Source: Turnera subulata (taxonomy: Eukaryota; Streptophyta; Magnoliopsida; Malpighiales; Passifloraceae). Taken from it: DNA of 64,000 bases. Position numbers and translations under genes: made by a program. Shown here piece after piece: positions 11,646 through 22,887 of the stretch (positions within the stretch are counted from its first letter, which is position 1; each line of letters opens with the position of its first letter). The notes under the pieces are model-generated. The model was not told the origin of the DNA. It searched no databases and worked only from the letters and a program-made list of their open reading frames with translations. Where the stretch lies: NCBI GenBank assembly GCA_028386065.3, contig JAKUCV010004308.1:85367-149366 (forward strand), given 5' to 3'.

Positions 11646-12349
11646 GCTCTCTGGTATTTACATGGACTATTTGTGTTGTGCGTTGGTAGACCAATTTTTG
11701 TCCTGATGCTTGGCTGAGAACTAAGGAAGGTTAACTTTTTGAGCAATTACATGAAGGAATGCATACGTACAAATAGAAAAAAATGCATAGATAGCCATAA
11801 GCTCAAAATGAGGTTAGGGTAGTGAACGTGGGTGTGAAAACAAATAATGGCTATCTGATGGGCTCAAAGTGGTATGCAAGGGTGTATAAATATTTATACG
11901 AGTAGGCTATGTCTAAGATGGGCTATGAAAAGAAACGCCTTTATCCTATTCTTGTGGTCTATCCTTACAAATTTCACCTCTATTAGATTATGAATCTGCT
12001 CTCCGGTATTTACATGAACTACTTTCGCTATGCGTTTGCGGACCAATTTTTCTCCTAATGCTTGGCTGAGAACTAAGGAAGGTTAACTTTTTGAGCAATT
12101 ACATGAAGAAATGCATACGCACAAATAAAAAGAATGCATAGATAGTCATAAGCTCAAAAGGAGGTTAGGGTAGTGAACGTGGGTGTGAAAACAAGTAATG
12201 GCTATCTTAAGGGCTCAATGTGGTATGTAAGGGTGTACAAATATTTGTATGAGTAGGCTGTCTAAGATGGGCTATGAAAAGAAACGCCTTTATCCTATTC
12301 TTGTGGTCAATCCTTGCAAATTTCACCTCGATTAGAATATGAATCTGTT
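11646..12349. repeat. Two-copy tandem duplication, 352-bp unit
   Basis: Copy 1 (11646-11997) and copy 2 (11998-12349) are highly similar, both opening GCTCTCYGGTATTTACATG and containing the CTTGGCTGAGAACTAAGGAA block. They lie in the 3' non-coding part of Athila-1, a region type known to vary and to amplify in plant LTR elements. No coding potential is seen. Confidence 0.85.
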
Positions 12350-13098
12350 CTAAAATGCAAAGTTAATGCCAAATGTATTTTAAGTAATAAAAGGCGAGAT
12401 GAAATAATCAAAATTTCATCCAAATTGATTGTTACCCAACAAGTGTTACCTGGCCCTTTTCGGGATTCGCCCCAAAACTCATACATGTAGACAATTGAGA
12501 CTTATTTGCGGCAATCCGGAAAAAAAACTCAACTCCTTGGTCGAAAAGAGTTCAATTGGGCCCAACACATAAGTCTATGACTTGTAAAAATCCTTTATTC
12601 ATGCTAAAAAACAAACAAGAAAGAAAATAATCTAAAAAAAAATTATTCATGAAAACAAGTAGAAATATAAACTGCAGAAAAATGCCTGCAGTCAACTATA
12701 CTGAAAGTTCAAAAACTGAAAATGCACCTACAAACTTAAAATGTGTTATGTCCTCATTGCACCAAAACATGATTGAGAAACCCCCAAACCTAGAATGAGG
12801 ACAGTGAGAAAGATGGAAAAAAATGGGTTGTGGATATAAAATAAAATAGAAAATATAGTACCGTAGCAAAAATAAAGCAAAGTGGCCACCCCCAAGCTTA
12901 AATGGAGACAAGGATGCGTAAAAAGTTAATGAAGAAAAGATAGAACCTGATTTCTCCTTCTTGAGGTTATCGTCTTATTGATGCAAAATTGTGGGTTGCC
13001 TAACACATAACACTTCTTTAACGTCTTATAGCTGGACTTGGTGCTCCTCATCAGTTGGCTGAGTCAAGGAATGCTTGAACTACCTCTTTTCCAGTACG
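12350..13098 (-). other. Athila-1 3' non-coding region
   Basis: No open gene. On the minus strand it shows features I associate with Athila-type 3' regions: AAGCTTGGGGGTGGCCAC (around 12885-12902) and a GACGTTAAAG...TTAGGCAACCCAC block (about 12990-13026). The position right after the pol stub suggests that the deletion of RT-RH-IN joined these parts. Confidence 0.5.
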
Positions 13099-13345
13099 CT
13101 ACCTAAGATCGTAGCTTGAGTAACACGACTTTGTTTCCATTTCTAAGCTCTTGTTTTTGAATGCTCTTCTCATGCCAATGTTTGGTTCTTTCTTCGTTAA
13201 TTTCTTGAGTATAAAATTTATGTCAACTGGATGTGTGGAGTTTTTTCCTAATAATGTATATTGGAGCTCAGGAGGTAAAGGTTGCTTCTTAACCTTCGGA
13301 TTTTGTTCTTCTAGTTTGTCATTCGGTGTCTTGTCCATTTTTTCA
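13099..13345 (-). pseudogene. Athila-1 pol N-terminal stub
   Basis: A 79-codon frame includes PLPPELQYTLLGKNSTHPVD, which corresponds to the conserved linker just before RT in Athila-type polyproteins (family pattern LPxHLEYAFLGxxSTLPV). It then runs into unrelated sequence, and no RT motif follows. This marks the 5' side of the internal deletion. Confidence 0.65.
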
Positions 13346-14270
13346 AATATCGCAACTTCTTTACAAGCACCGACAATAGGATTTCATGCTGGCATGCACA
13401 TTCAGCAACCTCGAGATTTGGATCTCCTACATTCTTACTTTGAGATATGCATGCCAGAAGTGGATCTGCACCGAATTCTTGGGCTAAAATTCTTTGATTG
13501 CATAGTCTATGACGTCGATTCGATATCACGAGTCATCTGAGGTTCCTTTTTGCATTGCTTCCTCGACATTGAAACTAATTTTTTCAGACCCGACTCGTAA
13601 GGTAAGCTTTCCATTCTTGACGTCGATGAGTACTCCAGCAGTTGCCAAAAATGGTTTCCCTACGATGAGGGGAGTGTGGTAGCCTACTTCTATATCCAAT
13701 ACCACAAAGTCAATCGGGAGAAAAAATTTTCCCAATTTTGATGGGAACATCTTCCAGAATGCTGACTGGATACTTAATATAACGATCTGCCAGATGGAGA
13801 GACTTGGCAGTAGGTTTCATATCCCCCATGTTTAGCTGCTTGCTGACGGACAGAGGGATTGCACTAACACTTGTGCCAATATCGCATAATGCTCTCTTGA
13901 TGCCTATCTTCCTTATGCCACAGGGAATGGTGAAAGTTCCTAGATCTGGAAGCTTATTCTGAATGATTGCACTGCATTCTTCCGTCAGGGCCACTGTCCC
14001 ATAGTTAGTCAGTTTATTCTTATAGGACAGGATGTTCTTTAAGAATTTGGCATAAGTAGGCATGTGGGACATGACCTCGATGAAAGGAATTTTGATGTAA
14101 AGCTTCGTCACAATCTCCTGGAAACGTCCAAACTTCTTATTGTGGACAAGTGGGTTAAGCCTTTCAGGGAAAGGAATAGGCGGTACATAGGCCTTTATTC
14201 CATCTTTCTTCTTTTTCCCCTTTTCAGCTGACACAACCTGCTTATGTTTCGTAGGCTTGTCTTCTAACAC
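13346..14270 (-). pseudogene. Athila-1 retropepsin-like protease region
   Basis: Minus-strand frames 14270-13710 and 13750-13526 overlap, with one frame change near 13730. The first carries CDIGTSVSAIPLS (about 13892-13850), the aspartic-protease active-site region (D-x-G-x-S); the second carries the flap-side FVVLDIEVGYHTPLIVGKPFL. The N-terminal part is Lys-rich and precedes the protease as in Athila gag-pro. After 13526 an RIDVIDYAIKEF segment (family-typical) continues past a stop. The active site is kept; the frame is not. Confidence 0.75.
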
Positions 14271-15410
14271 GGCATGGTTGTGCTATGCGTCCTCTACCAA
14301 GACTGGAGGTGGTTTTCGCTCCTCATACTGAGTGCCACACCTAAGAGTGATTCCGTTACATTGAACTTTTAGGTTAACCTCCGGTTTGCTCGGTAGTCTG
14401 ACAGAATTTCCCTAACTAACGCTAGCTTGAGCAATTTGACACTTGAGATTGTCAAACTCATCAGAAAGCCCAGAACGACTTTACGCTGCTCATCCATGAA
14501 GGATTTCAGAAGTGACTACAAGTCTTCTTCAGGAGCTTGCTGGTATGCCTTTTGAGGTTGTTTAGGAGGGAATCACAGAGGGAACCCTTCCATTTGGAAA
14601 TTGATTTGGCAGCTGAGGCTTCCAGGAGAAGTTAGGGTAGTCCCTACGACCTATGCTGAAGGTGTTTCAATAAGGGCCCCTCTAGACTCTTTGGTTTACG
14701 TAGCTATCTTGCTCCTGCTAAGGTTCCTTATATCTTCCCTTAATTGGGCATTCTGAATAGCTCCATTCACATTTAGCATGGGATTAGGAATTTCCTTTCC
14801 CATTCATATTCTTCAAAATTGCATCCATTTTTGCGCCTAGCATGTTGACCGCGCCAAGTTCAAATACTCCAGCTAGTTTTCTACCTGGTGCATCAACTGG
14901 CCATTCGAATTTGTTGCTCGCGATGTGTTCGAACGGATCGTATACAACTTCAACATTCGTGGCCAAAGCAATGCCTCCTACTGCAACATCAACATGTGCA
15001 TGGAGAGACTCATTCAGACCAGAGTAAAATTTTTCCCCAACCAGTCAATCTGGAAGGCCCTGCTTGGGGCACTTCCTAAATGCATCCTTGAATCTTTTCC
15101 ATGCATCATAGAAAGACTCATCAGTCTTTTGTTTAGATCCCATTATGTTGTTCCTGAGCGTCACGGCCTTGCTTGGTAGGAAAAACTTCTTTAGGAAATC
15201 TTTGGATATGGCTGCCCATGTAATGAATGTTCCCAGTGCTTGTGCGGTTAGCTATGTCTTCGCTTTATCCTTGAGCGAGAAGGGAAACAGATGTAGTCGA
15301 ATGGAATTCTCGGAGACTCCGTTGACTTTGATGGTGTCACATATCTTGAGGAAATCCTGAAGATGCGGATTAGGATCTTCAACAGAGGAGCCTCCAAAAG
15401 GATCGTTTTG
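14271..15410 (-). pseudogene. Athila-1 gag, C-terminal two thirds
   Basis: The frame at 15410-15252 has QNDPFGGSSVEDPNPHLQDF and GVSENSIRLHLFPFSLKDKA, the hallmark capsid segment of Athila-type Gag. Matching segments continue with frame changes to 14784 (KFEWPVDAPGR, then a coiled stretch to NMNGKGNS). Stops and shifts are numerous between 14784 and 14271. SIRE-B is inserted at 15410, right before QNDPFGG. The upstream part of gag resumes at 20295. Confidence 0.75.
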
Positions 15411-16361
15411 GGACCAAAAATTAGGCTTAATCACCTCTTAATGCTAAACTATGATTAACCATGTTGATTATCTGGTTTTGATGACTAACAAATTGTAAGT
15501 GTGTTGTTAGATTTGCATGTGTTGATTTTTTCTTATAGGAAGAATTATGGTTTTTGCTGATACCATATCTCAGACACACGATATATGGTTTTTATCCATA
15601 CCATATCTGCGATTTGTTGCTATCAACCTTTCGAGCAAGTTGCGTACGGTCACAAGTATTTCAATCCCACTTCCAACCATTTGAATCGATGAACAAGAGA
15701 GAGGGAAGACTTTGTGGAAGTACAGGAGATGTTCCCACCTAACTCTAGAAGGTGGTCCAAACTTTCCAGATTTGGTAATACTTTGCAACCAAGGAGTTGA
15801 CATAGCATAACGGCACCAAACTGAAGTTTTCATGAACTAAAGTCAAGTGAAGTGCAAGAAGCCGTTGCAGGAGCTTATTCCCCACACTCAGATTCTATAA
15901 AGTGGGTCGTTTACACCTATAAAGAGGGTCGTTTACACATATGGAGAACCACCTAAGGGTTAATTTGTAAGCAAGACTTGTTTTAGTTTTGGTGGATACT
16001 CAAGTTTAGGATTAGATTTGAGGGTAGGTTAGAGCTTAGTCTGAGAAAAGCTTTTTAAGGTTTGAGCTTAGCCTAGAAAAGCTTATGTTTGTAAAGGTTA
16101 AGGTTGACCCCGCAAAAACTTAAGTATAGTGAGTGTTTGAAATCCTAAAGGAAGGAACCTTTAACTAGTGGAGGTACTTGGTAAGAGGGAACCACTCTAA
16201 ATCACCTGTTTCAATTTCTATTTGCTTTCCTTACTCGATTCTTACTATAAGCACTTTTCTCGCATCACAAAGATTTGGTTTCTCAAAAACCAGATCTCAC
16301 TGTTCGAAAAATTTTTAAAGTCTAATTCACCCGTCCCCTCTTAGGCACTTTTGGGCCAACA
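15409..16361 (+). repeat. SIRE-B 5' LTR (~953 bp)
   Basis: Starts around GGGACCAAAAATTAGG and ends TTTTGGGCCAACA; the 3' LTR starts TTGACCAAAAATTAGG. The expected TGTT start is eroded, so the left edge is good to a few bases. It contains two inverted pairs of the TATGGT/ACCATA type (15546-15606) and a GATTTGGTTT/AAACCAGATC pair (16272-16296). Confidence 0.85.
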
Positions 16362-16362
16362 A

Positions 16363-16375
16363 TTGGTAGCGGAGC
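16363..16375 (+). other. Primer-binding site of SIRE-B
   Basis: TTGGTAGCGGAGC, one base after the LTR end; resembles the initiator-Met tRNA type, as in the neighbouring Copia elements. Confidence 0.75.
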
Positions 16376-16411
16376 AAGGTCTCTTTATGATAGGATTAAT
16401 CTCCTAGAGCA

Positions 16412-18275
16412 ATGATCATAGCTTTTGAGGGAACAAGTGTGAACAAGGCACCATACTTTGATGGAGCAAACTTTGATTGTTGGAAGTTTCGTATGAAGAT
16501 CTTTCTTGAGGGAATGGACATTGAAATGTGGCATATTGTCCAGAATCCCTATAACAGACCAACTAGTGCTATGCATCTCTGGACTGAAGATGAGATGAAA
16601 AGAGCAAAGCTTGATGCTCAAGCAAAGAATGCTCTCTTGTGTGGAATTAGTGAAAGCGAGTTTCAAAGGGTGAGATCTTGTGAAAATGCTCATAACATTT
16701 GGAGGTTGATGTGCATCACTCATGAAGGCATAAACCAGGTTAAAGAATCGAGGCTTAATCGCTTGACCAGAGAATATGAGTTGTTCCAAATAATTCCTGG
16801 TGAAACAATTCATGCCATGGACACTCGGTTCACTATACTTTGCAACAATCTTGCATCACTTGGAAAAGTGTTGACAGATAGAGAAAAAGTTGCAAAAGTT
16901 CTGGGTCACTTTCGAAAGAATGAGAATCTAAAGTGACTGCCATTGAGGAAGCACAAAGTCTGAATTTGCTATCTTATGATGAGCTGATTGGCAAACTAAT
17001 TTGTCTGGTGACAAAATTGAACCAAAAAGGAAAGATGTCGCTTTGAAGGTCCAGGAACCAAACGATGATGATGACAGTGACTCTGATGTGGCTCTCCTTA
17101 CTAGGAGATTTGCTAGGTACTTTAAGATGAAGAAGCAACTCAAAGAGAAGAATCTTAAGGTTACAAAAGCTGAGGAGCCCAAGGCAGATCCTCTGGTGTG
17201 TTTTGGATGCAATCATCCTGGACATATCAAGTTTGAATTTCCTTATCAAAAGAAGGGCAGATCTGGTTTTTCAAAGACCAAAGGAAAGAACGCTATGGTT
17301 GTTTGGGATGATTCAGACTCCTGAAACGATTCTGATGTCGAGGAGGAGACTAACCTATACTTCATGGCTGAAGAAGATACTGAGGTAACAGATTCTACTG
17401 ACCTTAATCTTGATGATTTACTTGAAGCTTTTGATGAATTACATGTTAAATACAAGCAAGTTGTTAAGAAAAATAAAGAGTATAAAAAGAAACTTGACTT
17501 GCTTGAATTTGATGAAAAGGTTTATAAGAATGAAAACGAAAAACTTACACTTGCTAATTCTGATGCTATAAAAATCTGTGAAGATTTAAAAACTGAAAAA
17601 TTTGCGATAAAGAATGCTTATGATGAACTTGAAAAGGGATATGCTTGTAAGAATGATATGTGTGAAGTATTAGAAAATGAAAAATGAATTCTTGAGAAGC
17701 ATGTTACTGATCTAAAATCATCTCTAGAGAAGTTTATTGGTAGTACCAATAATCTAAATATGTTGTTAGGACAGTAAAGAAATCCTATGCAAAAAGAAGT
17801 TTTAGGTGCTACATATTTGGTTGCTGAAAAACTAAATCTTACAATGCAGTTTGTAAGGGTAGAATCTAGTGAACCATACAAACTCGACACCTCACACATA
17901 AGACATTATAGAACACATGGGTATTTGAATAACTATACATCAAGGTCAAGTATGTCACAGAAATCAAATCTAGTTGCTAGAAAACTAAATAGGAAGAACA
18001 TGTCATACAGACCAAATCTGGTTTTTAACAAACCAAATCATAAAGTGCAGTTACATGCTTTTAGAAGAAACATTTATGCATACTCCTCTGGGAAACATAT
18101 GCATACACATTATTATGCACCACGTATTACTTGCTATTACTGTGGGAAGAATGGTCATGGTATCAAAGCCTGTAAGATTAAAAAGAGAAATGAAAATATT
18201 AGATATGTGTGGGTTCCAAAAGGAACCAGATCTAACCCCACAGGATCCAATTTAGTCTGGGTAGCTAAAACCTAA
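16412..18275 (+). pseudogene. SIRE-B gag
   Basis: Starts MIIAFEGTSVNKAPYFDG, followed by the Copia Gag core (KFRMKIFLEG, AKNALLCGISESEFQRV). A 7-codon upstream ORF (16388-16408) precedes it. A frameshift occurs near 16935-17000, then one frame continues with stops at 17322 (TGA), 17685 (TGA) and about 17775 (TAA). Two zinc knuckles are seen: CFGCNHPGHIKFEF (first, last Cys replaced by Phe) and CYYCGKNGHGIKAC (about 18130-18171). The acidic and Lys-rich coiled middle matches SIRE-F gag. Non-functional. Confidence 0.87.
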
Positions 18276-18276
18276 T

Positions 18277-19244
18277 TATTTTCTTCAGGCGACAGGGGAT
18301 GAATGGATCTTAAGCAGTGGATGCTCAAGGCATATGACAGGAGAAGTATCCAAGTTTTCATCCCTAACCATGACAGATCGAGGAAAAGTAGCTTTTGGGG
18401 ACAAATCCCAAAAACAAATTCTCGGGTTTGGTAACATTGACTCTATCCCACCCATTGAGCATGTTTTACTTGTTGATAATCTCAAATACAATTTGCTTAG
18501 TGTTAGCCAACTCTGTGATAAGGGTTTTAAAGACAGTTTCGAAGCCAGTAAATGCTTAGTTAGCACTGTTGATGAAGATGTGGTTTTTACTAGTACCAAA
18601 AAAGGGAATATCTATTCTATATCCTTTTATAATGCTACTAACCCTGAGCTTAAGTGTTTAAGTGCAAGGACAAAAGCACCAACCTTGTGGCATAGAAGGC
18701 TAGGGCATGCCAACTTGGACCTTTTCTTCAAATTATCAAACAAGATGTCGGTGATAGGTTTACCCGCACTGAAATTTGAAAAAGAAGCTACATGTCGTGC
18801 ATGTCAGCTTGGTAAACAGGTTAAAAGTTCTCTTAAACCCAAGCATGTTATCTCTACATCTCGACTTCTTGAGTTATTGCATATGCATTTGTTTGGACAT
18901 ATGAGAACCATGAGTATAGGTGGTAAAAGATATGTCTTTGTCATAGTTGATGATTACTCAAGATATACATGGGTTATATTTCTTACTCATAAGGATCGTG
19001 CATGTAATGAGTTCAGTACTCTTGTTAAACGATTACAAAATGAAAAAGGATATAAAATTTCAAAAATAAGAAGTGATCATGGAGGAGAATTTGATAATCT
19101 TGCCTTCAAAAAATTCTGTGAGCAAAGTGGCATTGTACACTCTTTCTCAACTCCTAGAACACCTCAACAAAATGGGGTTGTTGAAAGAGAGAAACTATGC
19201 AAGAAATGGCTAGAACTATGCTTAATGAGTATAAGTTACCAGCA
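18277..19244 (+). pseudogene. SIRE-B protease and truncated integrase
   Basis: The frame from ~18277 carries the Copia protease site as SSGCSRHMTG (18304 on), where DSGC is expected, so the catalytic Asp is replaced by Ser. The integrase zinc finger (LWHRRLGHAN...CRACQLGKQ) is present. The core has HMHLFGH instead of HMDLFGP, so the first catalytic Asp is His. IRSDHGGEF and PQQNGVVERE follow. After a frameshift near 19190, the sequence ends in NEYKLPA in the shifted frame and then jumps to the PPT at about 19245. RT and RNase H are absent. Confidence 0.87.
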
Positions 19245-19260
19245 TAAAAAAAGGGGAGAT
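19245..19260 (+). other. Polypurine tract of SIRE-B
   Basis: AAAAAAAGGGGAGAT directly before the 3' LTR. It lies a few bases after truncated integrase codons, so it marks the deletion junction. Confidence 0.75.
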
Positions 19261-20294
19261 TCTTGACCAAAAATTAGGGTTAATCACGTCTTAATACTAA
19301 ACTATGATTAACCATGTTGATTATCTAGTTTTGATAACTAAGAAATTACAAGTGTGTTGTTAGCTTTGCTTATGTTGATTTTTGCTTACAGGGAGAATTA
19401 TGGTTTTTGCTGATACCATATCTCAGACACACGACATATGGTTTTTATCGATACCATATCTGCGAGCTATTGCTATCATCCTTTTGAGAAAGTTGCGTGT
19501 GGTCCTGCAAGCATTTAAATCCCACTTCCAACTGTTTGAATCGATGAACAAGAGAGAGGGAAGACTTTATGGAAGTGCAGGAGACGTTCCCACCTCACTC
19601 CTACTCAACTCCAGAAGGTGGTCCAAACTTTCCAGATTTGGTAATACTTTGCAACCAAGGACTTGACATAGCATAACGGCACCAAACTGAAGTTTTTATG
19701 AACTGAAGTCAACTAGAGTACAAGGAGCCATTGCATAAGCTTATTCCAAACACTCAGATTCTATAAAGAGGGTCATTTACACCTCTCGAGAACCATCCTA
19801 GCAATTATGCAAAATCTGAGTGTATACTTGTGCTAGAAAATTTGTTATCTGATCTGGTTTTTCTACTTACTGTGCATAATACATTCTAACGGTTAATTTA
19901 TAAGCAAGACTTGTTTTAGTTTTACTGGATACTCAGGTCTAGGATTAGATTTGAGGGTAGGTTAGAACTTAGCCTATAAAAAGCTTGTAAAGGTTTGAGC
20001 ATAGCCTAAAAAAGCTTGTGTTTGTAAAGGTTAAGGTTGATCCCGCAAAAACCTAAGTATAGTGAGTGTTTGAAATCCTAAAGGAAGGAACCTTTAGGTA
20101 GTGGAGGTACCTGGTGAGGGGGAACCACTCTAAATCACCTATGTCAATTTCTCTCTGCTTTCCTTACTCGATTCTTACTCTAAGCACTTATCTCGCATCA
20201 CAGAGGTTTGGTTTATCAAAAACCAAATCTCACTGTCCGAAAAAATTTTAAAGTCTAATTCAACCCTTTCCTCTTAGGCACTTTTGGGTCAACA
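19261..20294 (+). repeat. SIRE-B 3' LTR (~1034 bp)
   Basis: Collinear with the 5' LTR apart from an extra ~85 bp at about 19803-19889 (ending before ACGGTTAATTTATAAG). Ends TTTTGGGTCAACA at 20294. The TATGGT/ACCATA pairs recur at 19399-19420 and 19436-19459. Confidence 0.87.
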
Positions 20295-20443
20295 CTCACA
20301 TGTCACTCCATCTCTCTTTCAAAGTTGGTGTCGTCCTCTCCTAGCGTCTTCTCAACTCAGAGCTTTCGAATATGCCTCCAAAAGGTTATTTCGATCTCGG
20401 GATCTTGTTTTCCTGGTGCCACTCCCGAACTCCTTGTATGCAT
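20295..20443 (-). pseudogene. Athila-1 gag N-terminus
   Basis: From the ATG at 20443 the minus strand reads MHTRSSGVAPGKQDPEIEI, the standard opening of Athila-type Gag, then hits a TGA after 28 codons. The rest lies across the SIRE-B insertion at 15410. The codons between this piece and QNDPFGG are fewer than I would expect, so some gag may be lost. Confidence 0.7.
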
Positions 20444-20550
20444 GCACAAAAGGAAACTTGAAGAAAAAGAAAGAAAAACACAGATAAAAAGGAAAGATAA
20501 AAAAAAAACTAGATTAATCTAATCATTAAGTTTAGTAATACTGGCGTCGA

Positions 20551-20572
20551 TCCCCGGCAATGGTGTCAAAAA
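20551..20572 (-). other. Athila-1 primer-binding site
   Basis: Minus strand TTTTGACACCATTGCCGGGG lies just inside the LTR end. It is a decayed form of the TTGGCGCCGTTGCCGGGG site typical of Athila-like elements. It confirms orientation and the inner LTR boundary. Confidence 0.8.
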
Positions 20573-20574
20573 CT

Positions 20575-22101
20575 TGATAGCCTCCTGCAAGTATACAGGG
20601 TGTTGTAGCATTTAAGGTCATTGCACATGGATCTCTGCTTAGTAACACTAACCAAGTGATTTTTGATTATCTAGAGAAATGGATAATAATGAGTAGTTGA
20701 TATTTGAATAAGAGAACAAAAAGCAAATAAAAATAATTAAATTCAATAATTATAAATACCTAGGACTTGAGGTAATTGCTTGCTAAAATTTTCATGCACT
20801 TAAGCTCAACACAGGCAGGTCATGTTCTGTCACCACACAACTGGCTTGTGTAAAATATAGAAGTAATTAATTCGAAAAATTAATCTTATTTGAAAGAAAT
20901 GGGTAAACCTGTGCTAGATCGATAACCTACTTTCGTAGTGCCGTAAAACCCCTTCCTAATTTACGTCTACCATCCATTTGCCAGTGGCGAGGTAAATTAA
21001 GAGCATTAAACACTTTACCCAGAAAACTGTCCAATAGAAACATCTCCTCCTTTGAGTTCGATTTCTAAAGCCCAAACTAAGTTTTTCTATTAGCGAATGA
21101 TATTGTCACTTAGCATTCCCTTATTATAGATTTATACTAATTGGTGATCAAGCAACTAACATAGTTAAAAACCTTAGATGGATCAAAAAAAAATAATTAA
21201 GAAATAATTATTTTATTAAATAAGCATAGAAATAATTAACAAGAGCATCCCCTAATCCTTGATTAGGAAAGTGGCTAAACATAACAAATAGAAAGAAAAC
21301 AAAAGTAAAACTGAAATACATTAAGGGAGGAGTAAAGGAAGAAGACGAATTACAAATGGTAACAAATATGGCTCCTCTTCAATAAAGTAGTCTCCACGTA
21401 AGAAAACTTCTACAATTCTAATTGCAAAGTGAAAAGCTAACTACCTAATATTCTATTTTGTCTTTTTGCTAGAAAGTGTTGAGTTCTTTGTCTTCATTTG
21501 CATGTACTTTTATAGTACAAGAGAGAGTGATCTTTGTGGCCAAAAACACTTGCAGGTGGCGCCAAATGTGGAGTGGACCACTTCCTTGTACCACCAAAGA
21601 CCACGTTGCATGCAACCAGGTCAAGAGTCCCTCCAATTGCTCCTATCTTCAAGCTGTTACCCAAATAAGCAAAGGACTTGGCTTTTTTAACCGTTGGATA
21701 GATTAGAGTGGTGTGCCACCTTTTAGGAATGTAGAAACATATGTTTTCTTTTCAAGAATAACCACCAAGACCTCTTCAAACTTGTCATATGGACTTTCCA
21801 TTAATCCTAGAAATATTCTAACATTAATTATGGAAGGTTTGCAACAAAATCTTGATGCACAATTCTAGGCTAGCCATGTGTCCATGGGCTGCTTATGCGG
21901 AAACTGGCCGCATGGGCTCCTTGTGCGAGGTGAGCCAAAAAGCTGGTTTTTATTCTTTATTCCTGCACAGAAATACATAGACACTAAGACAGAGGGGATT
22001 AGTAAAATGAAATAAATAAAATACTATAAAACAAGTGCAATAAATAAAAATTACAAGTCAAAAATCATAAAATGGACCCAAGAATGTGTGCAAAATATAC
22101 A
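20575..22101 (-). repeat. Athila-1 5' LTR (~1.5 kb)
   Basis: Plus-strand TGATAGCCTCCTGCAAGTAT at the inner edge and AAAATATACA at the outer edge give TG/CA ends. Its outer part matches 9533-10527; its inner part resembles 63792-64000. It holds no gene; the frames at 21466-21706 repeat those at 9894-10185 only because the LTRs are copies. Confidence 0.85.
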
Positions 22102-22887
22102 GATGTCATTAATACTAATCAATGATTAAGAGCATTAATGAACCTGTGATGTATCCAATCACTACTTCTTTATTCCTAGCCTATTATTGAGTACACTGTA
22201 ATCCTTGTGACTGAAAAAAGAGTAGAAAAAGGAATGTTGGCACAAACAAAAAAGAAAGTTAGAGTTTTTTTTTGACTTCATATCTTTTTTTCTTTTTTGA
22301 CAATTTTTCTAAAAAGTCCAGCGATAAAATATTTTTGGAGCCAACATCTTCTCAACAGATATATAAAGTCACTGAATAACAACAAAAAATTAGGCTACAG
22401 CTTTGATTTCACCTTTATTATTTGGTTTTTATTGTTAGAAAGAAAAACTTAACAATTTTTCTAAACGATAAATATTTTTGGAGTCAATGTTATCTCAATA
22501 AACATTTTAAATTTTTTAAAACAGGAATGATTGGGAAATTAATTCATTCATTTTGTCCTTAATTAATACATTTTGTGGGTTTAAGAATTATGTTGCCTTA
22601 CTTTTATTTTAACTCCCACATGTCCACTATTTAAAATACCCCATGTCAAAACTTCAGAGTCCCACTGGTCAATTATTATTTAGAAAAATAGAAAATATTA
22701 AAAATTATCCAAAATAGAGTGCATGTTTAAGTTTAAGTCACAACATTCCTATCTAAATGGGAAGTAGATTTTATTAAAAGAAGTTCACTTGCAATGTAAA
22801 GATGAGAATTAGTTAATGCTTGCATTTATTTTTTAAAAAGAAATTAAGTTTTTCACTGAATACAAAGAATATTGCCAATTTTTATTT
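22102..22887. other. AT-rich non-coding spacer
   Basis: No gene or element recognised. A degenerate duplication is visible: CAATTTTTCTAAA plus an AAATATTTTTGGAG block near 22300-22370 recurs near 22453-22500. It may be the oldest, pre-insertion DNA in the window or an eroded repeat. Confidence 0.4.

Larger units (their letters stand above)
15409..20294 (+). mobile_element. SIRE-B: Copia element deleted for RT and RNase H
   Basis: Two LTRs (15409-16361, 19261-20294), PBS, gag (16412-18275) and protease-integrase (18277-19244) that stop mid-integrase and join directly to the PPT. Gag and integrase closely resemble SIRE-F, so the lineage is SIRE-like. It lies within Athila-1 gag. The flanks (gtttt left, ctcac right) show no clear target duplication, perhaps because of terminal decay. 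Confidence 0.85.
9533..22101 (-). mobile_element. Athila-1: internally deleted Athila-like Gypsy element
   Basis: Minus-strand order from the right: LTR 20575-22101, PBS 20551-20572, gag N-terminus 20443-20295, SIRE-B insertion, gag remainder 15410-14271, protease 14270-13526, a stub of pol (13338-13099), 3' non-coding DNA, then a partial LTR (10527-9533). No RT, RNase H or integrase is present. The gag, the PBS (ending GTTGCCGGGG-like) and the LTR pair support Athila-like Gypsy. Its 3' LTR is cut by Tekay-1. Confidence 0.8.

Noticed and set aside
11414..11746. Lys/Glu-rich minus-strand ORF
   Set aside because: Arises from TTC and poly-T low-complexity DNA and overlaps the 352-bp repeat.
13151..13540. 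Plus-strand ORF of 129 codons
   Set aside because: Antisense shadow of the Athila-1 pol stub and protease tail; no recognisable domain.
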